A DNA stretch of 56,254 nt from JBIKWM01 sp044356305 (GCA_044356305.1 JBIKWM010000021.1:1-56254), one strand, 5' to 3'; shown: positions 35,401 to 45,179, counted from the stretch's first letter. Notes: a model not told the origin generated them from the letters alone. Made by a program: numbers and translations.

Positions 35401-36384
35401 ATGGAACAACTCATCCGCGATTTTCCCAACCAGATCCTCAAGGCTATGGCCATCGGCAATGGCTTTATCCCTACCGATGCTGATGTTGATTACACCAATG
35501 TGGTAATCTCAGGCTGTGGCGGTTCGGGCATAGGTGGAACTGTGGCGGCCGAACTGGTATCTGGCGAATGCCCAGTGCCCATCGCGGTGATAAAGGAGTA
35601 TGGCATCCCAGCTTATGTAGGCATCGGCACGCTTTTCCTTTCGTGCTCCTATTCGGGGAATACCGAAGAGACCATCTCGGCCACCGAGCAGGCCATTGAT
35701 AGGGGTGCCAAAGTGGTTGTGATAGCCAGCGGTGGCAAACTGATTGAGATGGCCCGCTCTCAGAACCTCGACCACATCATTATTCCCGGTGGTCAACCTC
35801 CCAGAGCCAGTTTCGGTCTTTCATTCCCACAGATCTTTTACGTACTTCACGCGTTCGGAATCATCTCCAAGGAATTCGAGCACGGTCTTGAGCGTTCAGC
35901 CGAGCTGATGGACAAAGAACTGGAGGCAACAATATCAGAGGCCAATGCCATAACCGATGTGCTGCTACATCGCTGCCCGGTCATCTATTCAGCTGCTGGC
36001 AACGAGGGGGTAGCTGTCCGCTTCAGACAGCAGGTAAACGAAAACGGCAAGATGCTCTGCTGGCACCATGTCATCCCCGAAATGAACCACAACGAGCTTG
36101 TCGGTTGGCGCACACCCGATGATAAACTGGCCGTTGTATTATTCCGTAACTCCACCGATCATGTGCGGGTAAAGGCGCGAATGGAGATCAACAAACGCAC
36201 CTTTGCCGAGTACACTCCCCACTGCATCGAGATTTGGTCAAAAGGAAATGGCCCGTTGGAGCGAGCCATGTACCATGTTTTCATCGGTGACTGGGTCTCG
36301 TATTTCCTGGCTCAGCGCAGGAACATTGACGAAACCGAGATCAGAGTCCTTGAAAGCCTTAAAGCACAACTATCGAGGCTCTGA
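35401..36384 (+). CDS. Bifunctional phosphoglucose/phosphomannose isomerase
   Basis: 327 residues, close to the family norm. Two SIS domains: the first has VVISGCGGSGIGGTVAAELV and the phosphosugar-binding LSCSYSGNTEETISATEQA; the second begins near PVIYSAAGNEGVAVRFRQQV, with WHHVIPEMNHNELVGW matching the conserved active-site stretch. It interconverts glucose-6-P, fructose-6-P and mannose-6-P and replaces the classical Pgi in some lineages. Whether a separate Pgi exists elsewhere cannot be told. It is transcribed alone, divergent from the TPR run. Confidence 0.92.
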   Translation: MEQLIRDFPNQILKAMAIGNGFIPTDADVDYTNVVISGCGGSGIGGTVAAELVSGECPVPIAVIKEYGIPAYVGIGTLFLSCSYSGNTEETISATEQAIDRGAKVVVIASGGKLIEMARSQNLDHIIIPGGQPPRASFGLSFPQIFYVLHAFGIISKEFEHGLERSAELMDKELEATISEANAITDVLLHRCPVIYSAAGNEGVAVRFRQQVNENGKMLCWHHVIPEMNHNELVGWRTPDDKLAVVLFRNSTDHVRVKARMEINKRTFAEYTPHCIEIWSKGNGPLERAMYHVFIGDWVSYFLAQRRNIDETEIRVLESLKAQLSRL

Positions 36385-36801
36385 TCAGTCGCGGTCAATC
36401 CAAAGCTCCATCTCCTGCCCGTTGGTGCTCATCATGTAGGCACCGCACAGGTCCACTTTAGTGATTCCATTGTCGTTCTTGACAGTCATCAAGGAGCCAT
36501 TGAGATCAGATTTGCCAAAATATCCCTTGAAAGTCATGCTCTCGGCACCCTTAAATTTCAAAGTGAGCACCTGGGTCTCAAATGACTGCATGGCATTGAA
36601 GATCTCCTTCATGGAGATCGGGCCACGACAGGTGTTGCCGCTGGCATCGGTCATTTCAGAACGGTTTGGGGCTGCGCTCAATTTTGTCGATTGAATGGCG
36701 CGGTCATCTCCACTCTTTGTCTGAATCTCGCGGGTCTGCCCCATAGCCGTTGCTGCAATAGCTAACAGTCCGACAGCAAGTACTGATTGAACTTTGTACA
36801 T
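36385..36801 (-). CDS. Hypothetical secreted protein
   Basis: 138 residues from the ATG at 36801, chosen because it gives a signal peptide (MYKVQSVLAVGLLAIAATAMG). The rest is a small soluble beta-rich domain with two Cys (GNTCRGPISMKEIF and KVDLCGAYMMSTNGQEM) that could form a disulfide. Not recognised. Its end abuts the isomerase stop (tail to tail, no gap), and its start lies 30 bases from the divergent lipB start, so the two share a small promoter region. Function unknown. Confidence 0.7.
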   Translation of the reverse strand: MYKVQSVLAVGLLAIAATAMGQTREIQTKSGDDRAIQSTKLSAAPNRSEMTDASGNTCRGPISMKEIFNAMQSFETQVLTLKFKGAESMTFKGYFGKSDLNGSLMTVKNDNGITKVDLCGAYMMSTNGQEMELWIDRD

Positions 36802-36831
36802 CGTTAATTTGGTTTTGTTGATACTGATCTG

Positions 36832-37545
36832 ATGGAAGTGCACAAAGTTAGTTTCTCAGACCTTGGCCTGATCGGATATAAGGAATGTTGGGACCATCAG
36901 CTCGGTCTGTTCAATGAAATGGTGGGCCGCAAACTGCACAACCGCGACCATCCGAATGAAATCAGGCCAACGGAAAGCACACTGATTTTCTGCGAGCATC
37001 CGCATGTTTACACGTTGGGCAAGAGTGGCAGCGAGGACAATCTGCTACTGGATGATACAGGGCTAAAGGTGCATGGAGCTTCATTCTATCGCATCAACAG
37101 AGGGGGTGACATCACCTATCATGGCCCCGGGCAGCTTGTTTGTTACCCCATATTCGACCTCGACCATTTCTTCACCGACATACACCAATTCATTGACCAC
37201 CTGGAGGATGCCATAATAGCTACACTAAGCAGTTACGGTCTGGTGGCGGGCAAAGGCCCTACGGGATATACAGGCGTATGGCTCGATTGGGACGACCCAA
37301 TAAAAGCCCGCAAGATCTGTGCATTCGGTATGCACACCAGCCGTTGGGTGACCATGCACGGATTCGCCCTGAATGTCAACACAGACCTTAGCTACTACCG
37401 CCACATCGTGCCGTGCGGTATTGCCGATCGCGATGTGACCTCAATGCAGCGCGAACTGGGCTTCGAGGTGGAAATATCTGAAGTGAAAGCGCGCCTGTTG
37501 TCAGAACTGAACCGCGCACTGGGGCTCAATCTCAGGGCTGCATGA
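36832..37545 (+). CDS. lipB: Octanoyltransferase LipB
   Basis: 237 residues. Motifs: FCEHPHVYTLGKSG, NRGGDITYHGPGQLVCYPI and GYTGVWLD, then the catalytic Lys in ARKICAFGMHTSRWVTMHG and the Cys in YYRHIVPCGIADRDVTS. It moves octanoyl groups from acyl carrier protein to lipoyl domains, the first step of lipoate attachment needed by pyruvate and 2-oxoglutarate dehydrogenases. It ends inside the last 14 bases of the convergent DUF192 gene. Confidence 0.96.
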   Translation: MEVHKVSFSDLGLIGYKECWDHQLGLFNEMVGRKLHNRDHPNEIRPTESTLIFCEHPHVYTLGKSGSEDNLLLDDTGLKVHGASFYRINRGGDITYHGPGQLVCYPIFDLDHFFTDIHQFIDHLEDAIIATLSSYGLVAGKGPTGYTGVWLDWDDPIKARKICAFGMHTSRWVTMHGFALNVNTDLSYYRHIVPCGIADRDVTSMQRELGFEVEISEVKARLLSELNRALGLNLRAA

Positions 37546-38050
37546 CGGTATAGACAATCTTATCGCCCTCCTTCACACCATATCGGTCGCAGAAGCCTTC
37601 GAATACCTCAAGTACAAACTTGGCAGGTCCCTTTGATGGGATACTGCGCTCATTCTTCGGCACCGTATAAGGCGCAATGCTCTCTATCGTGCCGTCTTGC
37701 CTGATATAAAGTATGTCGAGTCCTATCAGCGTGTTCTTCATCCAGAAGCTTCGCTGTTCCTCTTCTTCAAAGATGAAAAGCATGCCACGTGTGTCCGGCA
37801 GCGACCTCCGGTGCATTAGCCCCATGGTCCGCTCGCTTTCCTCTACGGCCAACTCTATGTCAATGTGCCTCAGCGTATCTCCTTTGGCAGATAGGAACCA
37901 CAACTCGCCCTCCTTCTTAAAAGGAGGCTCAGATGATGCAGTCTGAGGGGTGCCTGTGGTCGATGGGCCAGCAGTTTTCTCAGTCTCTGAGGTTGTGTCG
38001 CAAGCCAGTAGCGATGTGCCGATCAGGAGCATTGTCAGGTTTCGGATCAT
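37532..38050 (-). CDS. DUF192 family lipoprotein
   Basis: 172 residues with a lipoprotein signal (MIRNLTMLLIGTSLLACDTT; lipidated Cys at about residue 17) and a Ser/Thr/Pro linker. The DUF192 domain is recognised by HIDIELAVEESERTMGLMH, MLFIFEEEEQRSFWMKNT and LDILYIRQDGTIESIAPY. Family function is unknown; members are small beta-rich envelope proteins. The start ATG overlaps the stop of trhO (ATGA), which supports translational coupling, and the 3' end overlaps lipB by 14 bases on the other strand. Confidence 0.88.
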   Translation of the reverse strand: MIRNLTMLLIGTSLLACDTTSETEKTAGPSTTGTPQTASSEPPFKKEGELWFLSAKGDTLRHIDIELAVEESERTMGLMHRRSLPDTRGMLFIFEEEEQRSFWMKNTLIGLDILYIRQDGTIESIAPYTVPKNERSIPSKGPAKFVLEVFEGFCDRYGVKEGDKIVYTVMQP

Positions 38051-39087
38051 GGCCGCAAGTTCGCCAATGTGGCCTTTTCGGGCACACGTCCCTTGGCATA
38101 CCTCGGTCCTTTGGCCGAAGCCCCTTTACGCAACGAACGCTGATCTTCCTCGCTGAGGGCTGCAATGCCGGCACACGTAACGCTGCAGCAACCGTGGTGG
38201 GATTTGGCGCAATCCTCACACTGTATGAAAAGCAGATTGCATGCCTTGTTACGGCAGTTCACCTGGGTGTCGCAAGCCTTGCCGCACTGATGACAGTGTG
38301 CCAGCACCTCGTCCGTGATCCTTTCGCCCAACCGGTCATCAAAAACGAAATTCTTACCGTGAAATCTGCTTTCAAGCCCCTTTTCACGTATCTGGCGGGC
38401 GTACTCTATGATGCCTCCGTTGAGCTGATACACCTCGCCATATCCCTGCGAGCGCATGTAGGCACTGGCCTTCTCGCAGCGTATGCCGCCTGTGCAGTAC
38501 ATCAGTAGCTTCTTGTCCTTGGCGTGGGCAAAATTCTCGGCTACATGTGGCAGTAGGTCGCGTGTCGTGTCCACATCCGGCAGGGCCGCATGGTCAAAGC
38601 GGCCCACCTCGCTCTCGTAGTGGTTGCGCATGTCCACCACCACCGCATCAGGGTCATCGAGCAAGAGGTTCCATTCCTCGGCATTCAGGTGCTCACCGCC
38701 CCCGGTGCCGTCAAAACGGAAATCGGTGAGCCCATCAGCCACAATTTTGGGCCGGGCCTTCACCTTCAGTTTGATGAAACTCTTGCCGTTGTCCTCAATC
38801 GCTACATTGAGCCTGATGCCCTGGAGTTCGCGTATGGTATCGAGCAGCTCGCGCAGGCGTATCAGGTTCTCATGTGGCACACTGATCTGCGCATTGATGC
38901 CCTCCTGCGCCACATAGATGCGTCCCAACACCCCGATACTCTCCATCAGGGCATAGAACAGGTCACGGAAAATGGCCGGCTCCGGAATGCTGAAGTACTT
39001 ATAGAAAGAGATGGTGACACGCGCCTGACCGCTGGCCTCAAGCTTCTTGCGCAGAGTCTCAGAATCGTAAATGTTGTGCAGTCTCAT
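38047..39087 (-). CDS. trhO: tRNA uridine(34) hydroxylase TrhO (rhodanese family)
   Basis: 346 residues from the ATG at 39087 (MRLHNIYDSETLRKKLEAS); the frame reaches 39123 but homologues start here. N-terminal acylphosphatase-like domain (IGVLGRIYVAQEGINAQIS), rhodanese domain with the active Cys in LLMYCTGGIRCEKASAYM, and a Cys-rich tail (CHQCGKACDTQVNCRNKACN, then CEDCAKSHHGCCSVTC) that probably binds zinc. TrhO hydroxylates uridine 34 of certain tRNAs in an oxygen-dependent way. The Cys-rich tail is long but common in this family. Co-transcribed with the DUF192 gene. Confidence 0.9.
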   Translation of the reverse strand: MRLHNIYDSETLRKKLEASGQARVTISFYKYFSIPEPAIFRDLFYALMESIGVLGRIYVAQEGINAQISVPHENLIRLRELLDTIRELQGIRLNVAIEDNGKSFIKLKVKARPKIVADGLTDFRFDGTGGGEHLNAEEWNLLLDDPDAVVVDMRNHYESEVGRFDHAALPDVDTTRDLLPHVAENFAHAKDKKLLMYCTGGIRCEKASAYMRSQGYGEVYQLNGGIIEYARQIREKGLESRFHGKNFVFDDRLGERITDEVLAHCHQCGKACDTQVNCRNKACNLLFIQCEDCAKSHHGCCSVTCAGIAALSEEDQRSLRKGASAKGPRYAKGRVPEKATLANLRP

Positions 39088-39144
39088 GGCGGGCGCGAAA
39101 TTACCTGGTACTCCGTCCACCATGCTGATGCAGGTCAGTATCGG

Positions 39145-39894
39145 TCAACCCTCGCTCATCACCGCAGCGCTCATCCACTCACGGTTCATGCGGGCAATGT
39201 TCTCCAAGGAGATTCCTTTGGGGCATTCCACCTCGCAGGCACCGGTGTTAGTGCAGTTGCCAAAGCCTTCCTCGTCCATTTGCTTGACCATGTTCAGCAC
39301 GCGCTGCTCGGCCTCTACACGGCCTTGTGGCAGTAATGCGAGCTGGCTCACCTTGGCCGATACGAACAGCATGGCCGAGGCATTCTTGCACGTGGCCACG
39401 CAGGCCCCGCAACCGATGCAGGTGGCCGCTGCGAAGGCCTTGTCGGCATCAGTCTTGGGCACGGGCAGGCAATTGGCATCTTGTGCGGCACCGGTATTGA
39501 CACTCACATATCCGCCCGCCTGAATGATGCGGTCAAATGCGCTGCGGTCCACCACCAGGTCCTTTATCACGGGGAATGCCTCGGCCCTCCATGGCTCGAT
39601 GTAGATGGTATCGCCATCCTTGAACGAGCGCATATGGAGCTGGCACGTGGTGACACCCGTCTGAGGCCCGTGTGCCCTGCCATTGATGAACAGTGAGCAC
39701 ATACCGCAGATGCCCTCACGGCAGTCATGGTCAAACGCTACGGGCACTTCTCCCTTTGCCACCAACTGTTCGTTCAGCACGTCCAACATCTCTAGAAAGG
39801 ACATGTCTGGCGAGATGCCCGTCACAGGGTAATCAACAATCTTTCCTGCATCCTTTGGGCCGTTCTGGCGCCAGATCTTGAGTGTGAGGTTCAT
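39145..39894 (-). CDS. sdhB: Succinate dehydrogenase / fumarate reductase iron-sulfur subunit
   Basis: 249 residues from the ATG at 39894 (MNLTLKIWRQNG); the ATG at 39909 is the alternative. Cys clusters: [2Fe-2S] in CREGICGMCSLFING with TCQLHM, and the two ferredoxin-like clusters in CIGCGACVATCKN and CTNTGACEVECPKGI. It carries electrons from the flavoprotein to the membrane anchor of complex II. It follows sdhA, the usual Bacteroidota order sdhC-sdhA-sdhB, with short gaps. Confidence 0.96.
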   Translation of the reverse strand: MNLTLKIWRQNGPKDAGKIVDYPVTGISPDMSFLEMLDVLNEQLVAKGEVPVAFDHDCREGICGMCSLFINGRAHGPQTGVTTCQLHMRSFKDGDTIYIEPWRAEAFPVIKDLVVDRSAFDRIIQAGGYVSVNTGAAQDANCLPVPKTDADKAFAAATCIGCGACVATCKNASAMLFVSAKVSQLALLPQGRVEAEQRVLNMVKQMDEEGFGNCTNTGACEVECPKGISLENIARMNREWMSAAVMSEG

Positions 39895-39930
39895 TCCTCT
39901 ATCAGCCATGGGTTCTAATTATTAAGGCGC

Positions 39931-41934
39931 TCACTTGTAGGAGCGTTGAACGACTTTGATATTCTCATACACCAGTTCCTCCTTGTGCAGAACGGCCTTC
40001 TCAGGTTCGCCCTTACATTCCCACGCAGAGACGAACGCCATGTTCACGTCATCGCGCTTGGCTTCGCCATCTTCGGTCTGATGCTCCTCGCGGAAGTGGC
40101 CTCCACAACTCTCCTCGCGGGTTAGTGCATCAAGGCACATAAGTTCGCCCAGCTCCAGGAAGTCGGCCACGCGGCCAGCCTTGTCCAACTCAGGGTTGAA
40201 CTCAGAGTCTGACCCCGGCACACGCACCTCTTTCCAGAATTCGGCACGGATGGCCTGAATCTCAGAGATGGCCTGCCTGAGCCCTTCGGCATTGCGCGCC
40301 ATTCCGCACTTGTCCCACATGACCTTGCCAAGGCGCTTGTGGAAACTGTCGACAGATTTTGATCCTTTGTTGCTGAGGAAGAAGCTGAGGCGGTCCTTCA
40401 CGGCCTTCTCGGCCTCATCGAATGCCGGGGTGTCGGTCTTGATCTTGCCCGTGCGGATGTCGTTTGCCAGATAGTTTCCGATGGTGTAGGGAATCACGAA
40501 ATATCCATCGGCCAGACCCTGCATGAGGGCCGAGGCACCGAGGCGGTTGGCCCCGTGGTCGCTGAAGTTGGCCTCGCCCAGGGCATACAGGCCCGGTACG
40601 GTGGTCATCAGTTCATAATCCACCCAGAGGCCGCCCATGGTATAGTGCACGGCCGGGTAGATTTTCATGGGTGTCTCATAAGGGTTCTCGCCACTGATCT
40701 GCATGTACATGTCGAACAGGTTGCCGTACTTCTCCTTCACCACCTCTTTGCCCATGGCTATGATGGTGGCCCTGTCGGCATTGGCCATGTTGCGCTTGTT
40801 GGCCTCTATGGCCCCGTAGCGCTCAAATGATGCCGCGAAGTCAAGGTAAACAGCCTCGCCTGTGGCATTTACCCCGAAACCTGCATCGCAACGCTCCTTG
40901 GCAGCACGGCTGGCCACATCGCGCGGAACAAGGTTGCCGAATGCCGGGTAGCGCCTCTCGAGATAGTAGTCTCGGTCTTCTTCCTTAATATCGTTGGCGG
41001 TCTTCTTTCCCTGTTGGATGGCCTTGGCATCCTCCGTTTTCTTCGGAACCCAGATGCGGCCGTCATTGCGCAGCGACTCCGACATCAGGGTCAGTTTGCT
41101 CTGGTGGTCGCCCGATACGGGGATGCACGTGGGGTGAATCTGTGTGTAGCACGGGTTGCCGAAATAGGCCCCTCTCTTATGGGCCTTCCATGCCGCACTC
41201 ACGTTGCTGCCCATGGCGTTGGTGCTCAGAAAGAACACGTTGCCATAGCCGCCTGTGCACAGTAGCACCGCGTGGCCACCGTAGCGCTCGATCTTGCCGG
41301 TGACAAGGTTTCGGGCAATGATGCCGCGTGCCTTGCCATCTACCACCACCACGTCCATCATCTCGTGGCGGTTGTACATTTTCACTGATCCCTTGGCAAT
41401 CTCCTTCGAAAGGGCCGAATAGGCACCGAGCAGCAGCTGCTGCCCTGTCTGTCCGGCCGCATAGAAGGTGCGCTGCACCTGCGTGCCACCAAACGAGCGG
41501 TTGTCCAACAGGCCTCCGTACTCGCGGGCAAACGGAACACCCTGAGCCACGCACTGGTCAATGATGTTGGCACTTACCTCGGCCAGACGGTGCACATTGG
41601 CCTCGCGGGCACGGTAGTCACCACCCTTGATGGTGTCGTAGAACAGGCGATAGGTGCTGTCGCCATCGTTCTTGTAGTTCTTGGCCGCGTTTATGCCGCC
41701 CTGTGCCGCTATGGAGTGTGCCCTGCGCGGGCTGTCCTGAAAGCAGAAGCATTTGACGCTGTAGCCCATTTCGGCCAACGATGCCGCTGCGCTGGACCCG
41801 GCCAGACCCGAACCCACCACAATGATGTCTATGCTGCGCTTATTGGCCGGATTCACCAGCAGGGCGTGGTCCTTGTACTCGGTCCATTTCTTTTCGACCG
41901 GGCCGTGGGGTATTTTGGAATTCAGTGCTGACAT
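39931..41934 (-). CDS. sdhA: Succinate dehydrogenase / fumarate reductase flavoprotein subunit
   Basis: 667 residues. FAD-binding GxGxxG region (IIVVGSGLAGSSAAASLAEM), the His for covalent FAD attachment in RRAHSIAAQGGINAA, and substrate-site segments (QIHPTCIPVSGDHQSKLTLM, ALGEANFSDHGANRLGASAL). The long C-terminal region typical of the Bacteroidota/epsilon type is present. It oxidises succinate to fumarate in the TCA cycle. It is the middle gene of the operon; 52 bases separate it from sdhC. Confidence 0.97.
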   Translation of the reverse strand: MSALNSKIPHGPVEKKWTEYKDHALLVNPANKRSIDIIVVGSGLAGSSAAASLAEMGYSVKCFCFQDSPRRAHSIAAQGGINAAKNYKNDGDSTYRLFYDTIKGGDYRAREANVHRLAEVSANIIDQCVAQGVPFAREYGGLLDNRSFGGTQVQRTFYAAGQTGQQLLLGAYSALSKEIAKGSVKMYNRHEMMDVVVVDGKARGIIARNLVTGKIERYGGHAVLLCTGGYGNVFFLSTNAMGSNVSAAWKAHKRGAYFGNPCYTQIHPTCIPVSGDHQSKLTLMSESLRNDGRIWVPKKTEDAKAIQQGKKTANDIKEEDRDYYLERRYPAFGNLVPRDVASRAAKERCDAGFGVNATGEAVYLDFAASFERYGAIEANKRNMANADRATIIAMGKEVVKEKYGNLFDMYMQISGENPYETPMKIYPAVHYTMGGLWVDYELMTTVPGLYALGEANFSDHGANRLGASALMQGLADGYFVIPYTIGNYLANDIRTGKIKTDTPAFDEAEKAVKDRLSFFLSNKGSKSVDSFHKRLGKVMWDKCGMARNAEGLRQAISEIQAIRAEFWKEVRVPGSDSEFNPELDKAGRVADFLELGELMCLDALTREESCGGHFREEHQTEDGEAKRDDVNMAFVSAWECKGEPEKAVLHKEELVYENIKVVQRSYK

Positions 41935-41986
41935 GGCAGTCGATTAATGTTGTCCGTCCTTTCTAACGGGGTGCCTGTTCTTTTGG

Positions 41987-42658
41987 TCAGGCCTGGGTGA
42001 GGAAATGAAACACAGCGATCAGTACAAATCCGGCAGGGACCAGAATGGCATAGGCATCGCCAATTTTCTTAATGACGGGGGTGTATCTGCTATGGCGAAA
42101 CCCAACGCTCTGGAAGGCCGATTGGAATCCATGCATCAGATGCAGGCTGAGAAATACGAATGACAGGCAGTAGAGTGCAACGCGGATGGGGTCGTGAAAT
42201 TTATGGTGCAGTTCTTCCCAATAGCGGAACTCGTCTGTACCCGCGACCATTCCGCTCATATCGCCCTGAATGTATTTCACATTCAGCTCAGGTATCCAGA
42301 AATCATAGAAGTGGAGGAGTAGGAATAGCATCACCGTCATGCCTGTGATGATCATGTTGCGGCTCATCCAGCTGCTATTGGCGGCAGAGCCGTTCATGGC
42401 ATAGGCCACGGGCCGGGCGCTCCGGTTCTGAAGTTCGAGCCTGATACCCATGCCTAGGTGGAACACCACCCCAAAGGCCAGTACGGGCTGCATCACCAAC
42501 TGAATGAGCCAATTGGTGCCCATGAAGTGCGATGCCGAATTGAAAGCATCGGCACTGATTACCGACAGCATATTAATTGTGCAGTGCTGCAACAGGAACA
42601 CCAACAGGAAAAAGCCCGACAGGGCCATGAGTACCTTACGTCCTACAGAAGCCGACAT
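41987..42658 (-). CDS. sdhC: Succinate dehydrogenase cytochrome b subunit
   Basis: 223 residues from the ATG at 42658 (MSASVGRKVLMALSGFFLLV); the longer frame to 42730 has an Arg/Lys-rich leader that is unlikely. Five membrane helices are visible, with His residues suited as heme ligands (LLQHCTINMLSV, GVVFHLGMGIRLEL, LHLMHGFQSAFQSVGF). A single polypeptide with five helices and two hemes is the B-type complex II anchor found in Bacteroidota. A TAnnTTTG box lies about 70 bases upstream. Confidence 0.94.
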   Translation of the reverse strand: MSASVGRKVLMALSGFFLLVFLLQHCTINMLSVISADAFNSASHFMGTNWLIQLVMQPVLAFGVVFHLGMGIRLELQNRSARPVAYAMNGSAANSSWMSRNMIITGMTVMLFLLLHFYDFWIPELNVKYIQGDMSGMVAGTDEFRYWEELHHKFHDPIRVALYCLSFVFLSLHLMHGFQSAFQSVGFRHSRYTPVIKKIGDAYAILVPAGFVLIAVFHFLTQA

Positions 42659-42727
42659 GCGTAGTCTGTTTTTACCGGGTTTCTTAGACTGAGAGCGCCC
42701 TCTAGGGCACCTCCTCTCGGAGGCGCG

Positions 42728-42735
42728 CAAATGTA
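42728..42735 (-). promoter_or_regulatory. Bacteroidota -7 box of the sdh operon
   Basis: TACATTTG followed by CGC on the minus strand fits TAnnTTTG and lies about 70 bases upstream of the sdhC ATG. No clear -33 TTTG was found. Confidence 0.5.
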
Positions 42736-42826
42736 ACAGAGGCAGAGGCCGAGGGTTTTTTGAGCCTCTTATTTTGAAACGGTCTAAATAAGAATGCCCG
42801 ATGACCGTGAGTATGCCCAGAATTAC

Positions 42827-43036
42827 TCAGAACACGATGTAAATCATGGCAGCCACAACAAAGATCACTGCCAAAGTGCCGAGAATACGGAGGGCGGTCA
42901 GCTCCACTGCCTCAACAGTCAATCGCTGTTTGTGTGCTGGTTTCACGGTAGGCAGATGCATGGAGGAGAGCAGCGGCAAAGCTATCCGGCATGCCGTGGG
43001 GCCATGAGCATTTACCGACATATCAGGGTATTTCAC
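42827..43036 (-). CDS. Possible small tail-anchored membrane protein
   Basis: 69 residues. The C-terminal end is a plausible membrane helix (ALRILGTLAVIFVVAAMI) preceded by a charged segment (KPAHKQRLTVEAVELT), giving the layout of a small tail-anchored protein. An inner ATG, six codons in, is an alternative start. No family is recognised. It lies in the 400-base gap between sdhC and the histidine kinase and could be co-transcribed with sdh or be chance. Length and lack of homology evidence keep confidence low. Confidence 0.35.
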   Translation of the reverse strand: MKYPDMSVNAHGPTACRIALPLLSSMHLPTVKPAHKQRLTVEAVELTALRILGTLAVIFVVAAMIYIVF

Positions 43037-43130
43037 GTTTCTTTAATTCGGAGTGCGGCCCTATCGTTCAACCCGAGATCTGTGTTGGTATATCTGCTCC
43101 GCTACTATGATCGATTGCGAACTTCGTCCC

Positions 43131-45071
43131 ATGCGTCAATTGCTCATCAATACCCTTTTTCTGCTCGTGCTGAGCACCCTTCTGACCCAGGCCCAGACGG
43201 ACACGCTGACTGTTCGCCTCGCAAGGGTCAAAGAACCCGTGGCGCGGGTTAATGAACTGATTGAACTGGGCAGATCACTACGGGCCAAAGTACCGCAGAA
43301 GTCCGATTCGCTGCTTTTGTTGGCAGTGAAAGAGAGTGGCGTTTTGAAGGATCAGGCCATCCACTCTAACGCCCTCTCTACTCTCGGGAACAGCCTGAAT
43401 GAACGGGGCGAGGTCGATTCGGCCGCGGTGCTCTTCCGTTTGGCCGAGACCATCAGCACGAAGTGTGATGACCCACGTGGAGTGGCCATCGCATTGACAG
43501 GGATGGGAAACAACCGCATTTACAGAGGTGATATGCCCGGGGCCATGGACTATTTCCTGCGCGCCATACGAGTTGCCGAGCAGACTGGCGATAGCAGCTA
43601 TGTGGCAGCGAGCCTGAGCAACATTGGCTGGACCTATTACAACAACGACCAATTGTCCGATGCAGAGAAATTCACACATAGGGCCCTCAATATCTATTAT
43701 GTGCTTGGGGATAGCACCGGCATGGCGCAGAGCTTTAACAACCTCGGCATTTTCATGGCTGAGAAGGGCGAATTCGACTCCTCACTTGTTTTTATGCAGC
43801 GCTCACTGGACCTCCGAATCCGGCTCAATATCCTCAAAGACATACCTTGGAACCATAGCAACTTGGGCGGGCTACTCATCCTGATGGGCCGGCCGGCCGA
43901 TGGATTGGTGCATCTGGCCAAGGCTGCCGAGGCATTTGAGCGTATCGGACAGATGCGAGGGGCTGTGTCGGCCCTGAACAATCTGGCTGCCGCCAACAAC
44001 GAGATGGGTCGCCACGATGAGTGCATACGCATCAGCCTGCAGGCCGAGACAAAGGCCCGCGCGCTGCAGATGCGTGATCTGGTGCGCGATGCGTACGAGA
44101 ACATCACTTCGGCCCACTTCAATAAGAAGGATTTCAGAATGGCCTTCGAGATGCAGGAACGGTTCATGGCACTTAAAGACAGTCTTGTGAATGAGAAAAG
44201 CAGCCAACGCATGGCCGAGCTTCAGGCGCTGTATGAGACGGAGAAGAAACAACACGAGATAGACCGCCTGAGCACCGAGGCTGAGTTGAAAGAGCTTCGG
44301 ATCGGACGTCAACGCACACAGATAGGCATTCTCGGCATCGGTTTGCTTGCGACCTTGCTGCTTTCGGGAATTGGTTATGTCTGGTACCGGCAGCGCCAGC
44401 GCACACGGCTTAACGCCATCCTGATAGAACAGCAGGAACTGCGGTTAAAGGCCATTATTGAAGCGCAAGAGGACGAGCGCAAGCGCATAGCAAAGGATCT
44501 GCACGATGGTACGGTGCAAACCCTCACCGGACTGAAAATGCGCTGGGAGCGGTTAGGCACCCAACTGTCTCTGACGGGCAGTGTGGCCGATGATTTTGGC
44601 CGCTCTCTCACCATTCTTACCGAAGCGGGAAACGAGGTGCGTGCCATAAGCCACCAGATGATGCCCCGCAGCCTGCAGGAAACGGGACTTGTGCCTGCCT
44701 TGGCCGATATGCTTGACCGCAGCCTCGGCAGCACAGCCATAAGCTACCAGTTTGAGCATCACAAGGTAGATGGCGAGCGGTTCAAAGAGACTGTTGAGGT
44801 GAGCCTATACCGTATTGCGCAGGAGCTCATCAACAACATTATCAAACACAGCGGGGCTAAGGCTGTCAGTGTGCAGCTGATGCGGGTCAAGGACCAACTG
44901 ATACTGATAGTAGAGGATGACGGCAAGGGTTTCAAAGTGGAGGATGCTGAAGCCCGCAATGGCATCGGCCTGATGAACATTACCAGCCGCATCAAAGCGG
45001 TGAACGGTGAGATGCACTATGAACCCAGCCACATGCAAGGCACCGTGGCCACTATCAGAGTACCAGTGTGA
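43131..45071 (+). CDS. TPR sensor histidine kinase (HisKA_3 type)
   Basis: 646 residues from the ATG at 43131, which gives a signal peptide (MRQLLINTLFLLVLSTLLTQ); the frame starts earlier at 43053. Tandem TPR units fill about residues 65-320 (AASLSNIGWTYYNNDQLSDA, GMAQSFNNLGIFMAEKGEFD), then a coiled coil, one membrane helix (IGILGIGLLATLLLSGIGYV) and the kinase core: phospho-His in RKRIAKDLHDGTVQTLTGLK, N-box QELINNIIKHSG, G-boxes VEDDGKGF and GIGLMNITSRI. Sensing is probably by the periplasmic TPRs. Such kinases pair with LuxR-type regulators; the one at 9,110-9,748 is a candidate only by class. Confidence 0.93.
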   Translation: MRQLLINTLFLLVLSTLLTQAQTDTLTVRLARVKEPVARVNELIELGRSLRAKVPQKSDSLLLLAVKESGVLKDQAIHSNALSTLGNSLNERGEVDSAAVLFRLAETISTKCDDPRGVAIALTGMGNNRIYRGDMPGAMDYFLRAIRVAEQTGDSSYVAASLSNIGWTYYNNDQLSDAEKFTHRALNIYYVLGDSTGMAQSFNNLGIFMAEKGEFDSSLVFMQRSLDLRIRLNILKDIPWNHSNLGGLLILMGRPADGLVHLAKAAEAFERIGQMRGAVSALNNLAAANNEMGRHDECIRISLQAETKARALQMRDLVRDAYENITSAHFNKKDFRMAFEMQERFMALKDSLVNEKSSQRMAELQALYETEKKQHEIDRLSTEAELKELRIGRQRTQIGILGIGLLATLLLSGIGYVWYRQRQRTRLNAILIEQQELRLKAIIEAQEDERKRIAKDLHDGTVQTLTGLKMRWERLGTQLSLTGSVADDFGRSLTILTEAGNEVRAISHQMMPRSLQETGLVPALADMLDRSLGSTAISYQFEHHKVDGERFKETVEVSLYRIAQELINNIIKHSGAKAVSVQLMRVKDQLILIVEDDGKGFKVEDAEARNGIGLMNITSRIKAVNGEMHYEPSHMQGTVATIRVPV

Positions 45072-45179
45072 CCCTGCCCTGTCACGAAGATAAACGGGGT
45101 CGGAATTGTCTTAATCACCCAAAATTCAGATCATGAACCCAAGGACTGACGCCCCTTTGTTTCGAAATGAATCGGTCAT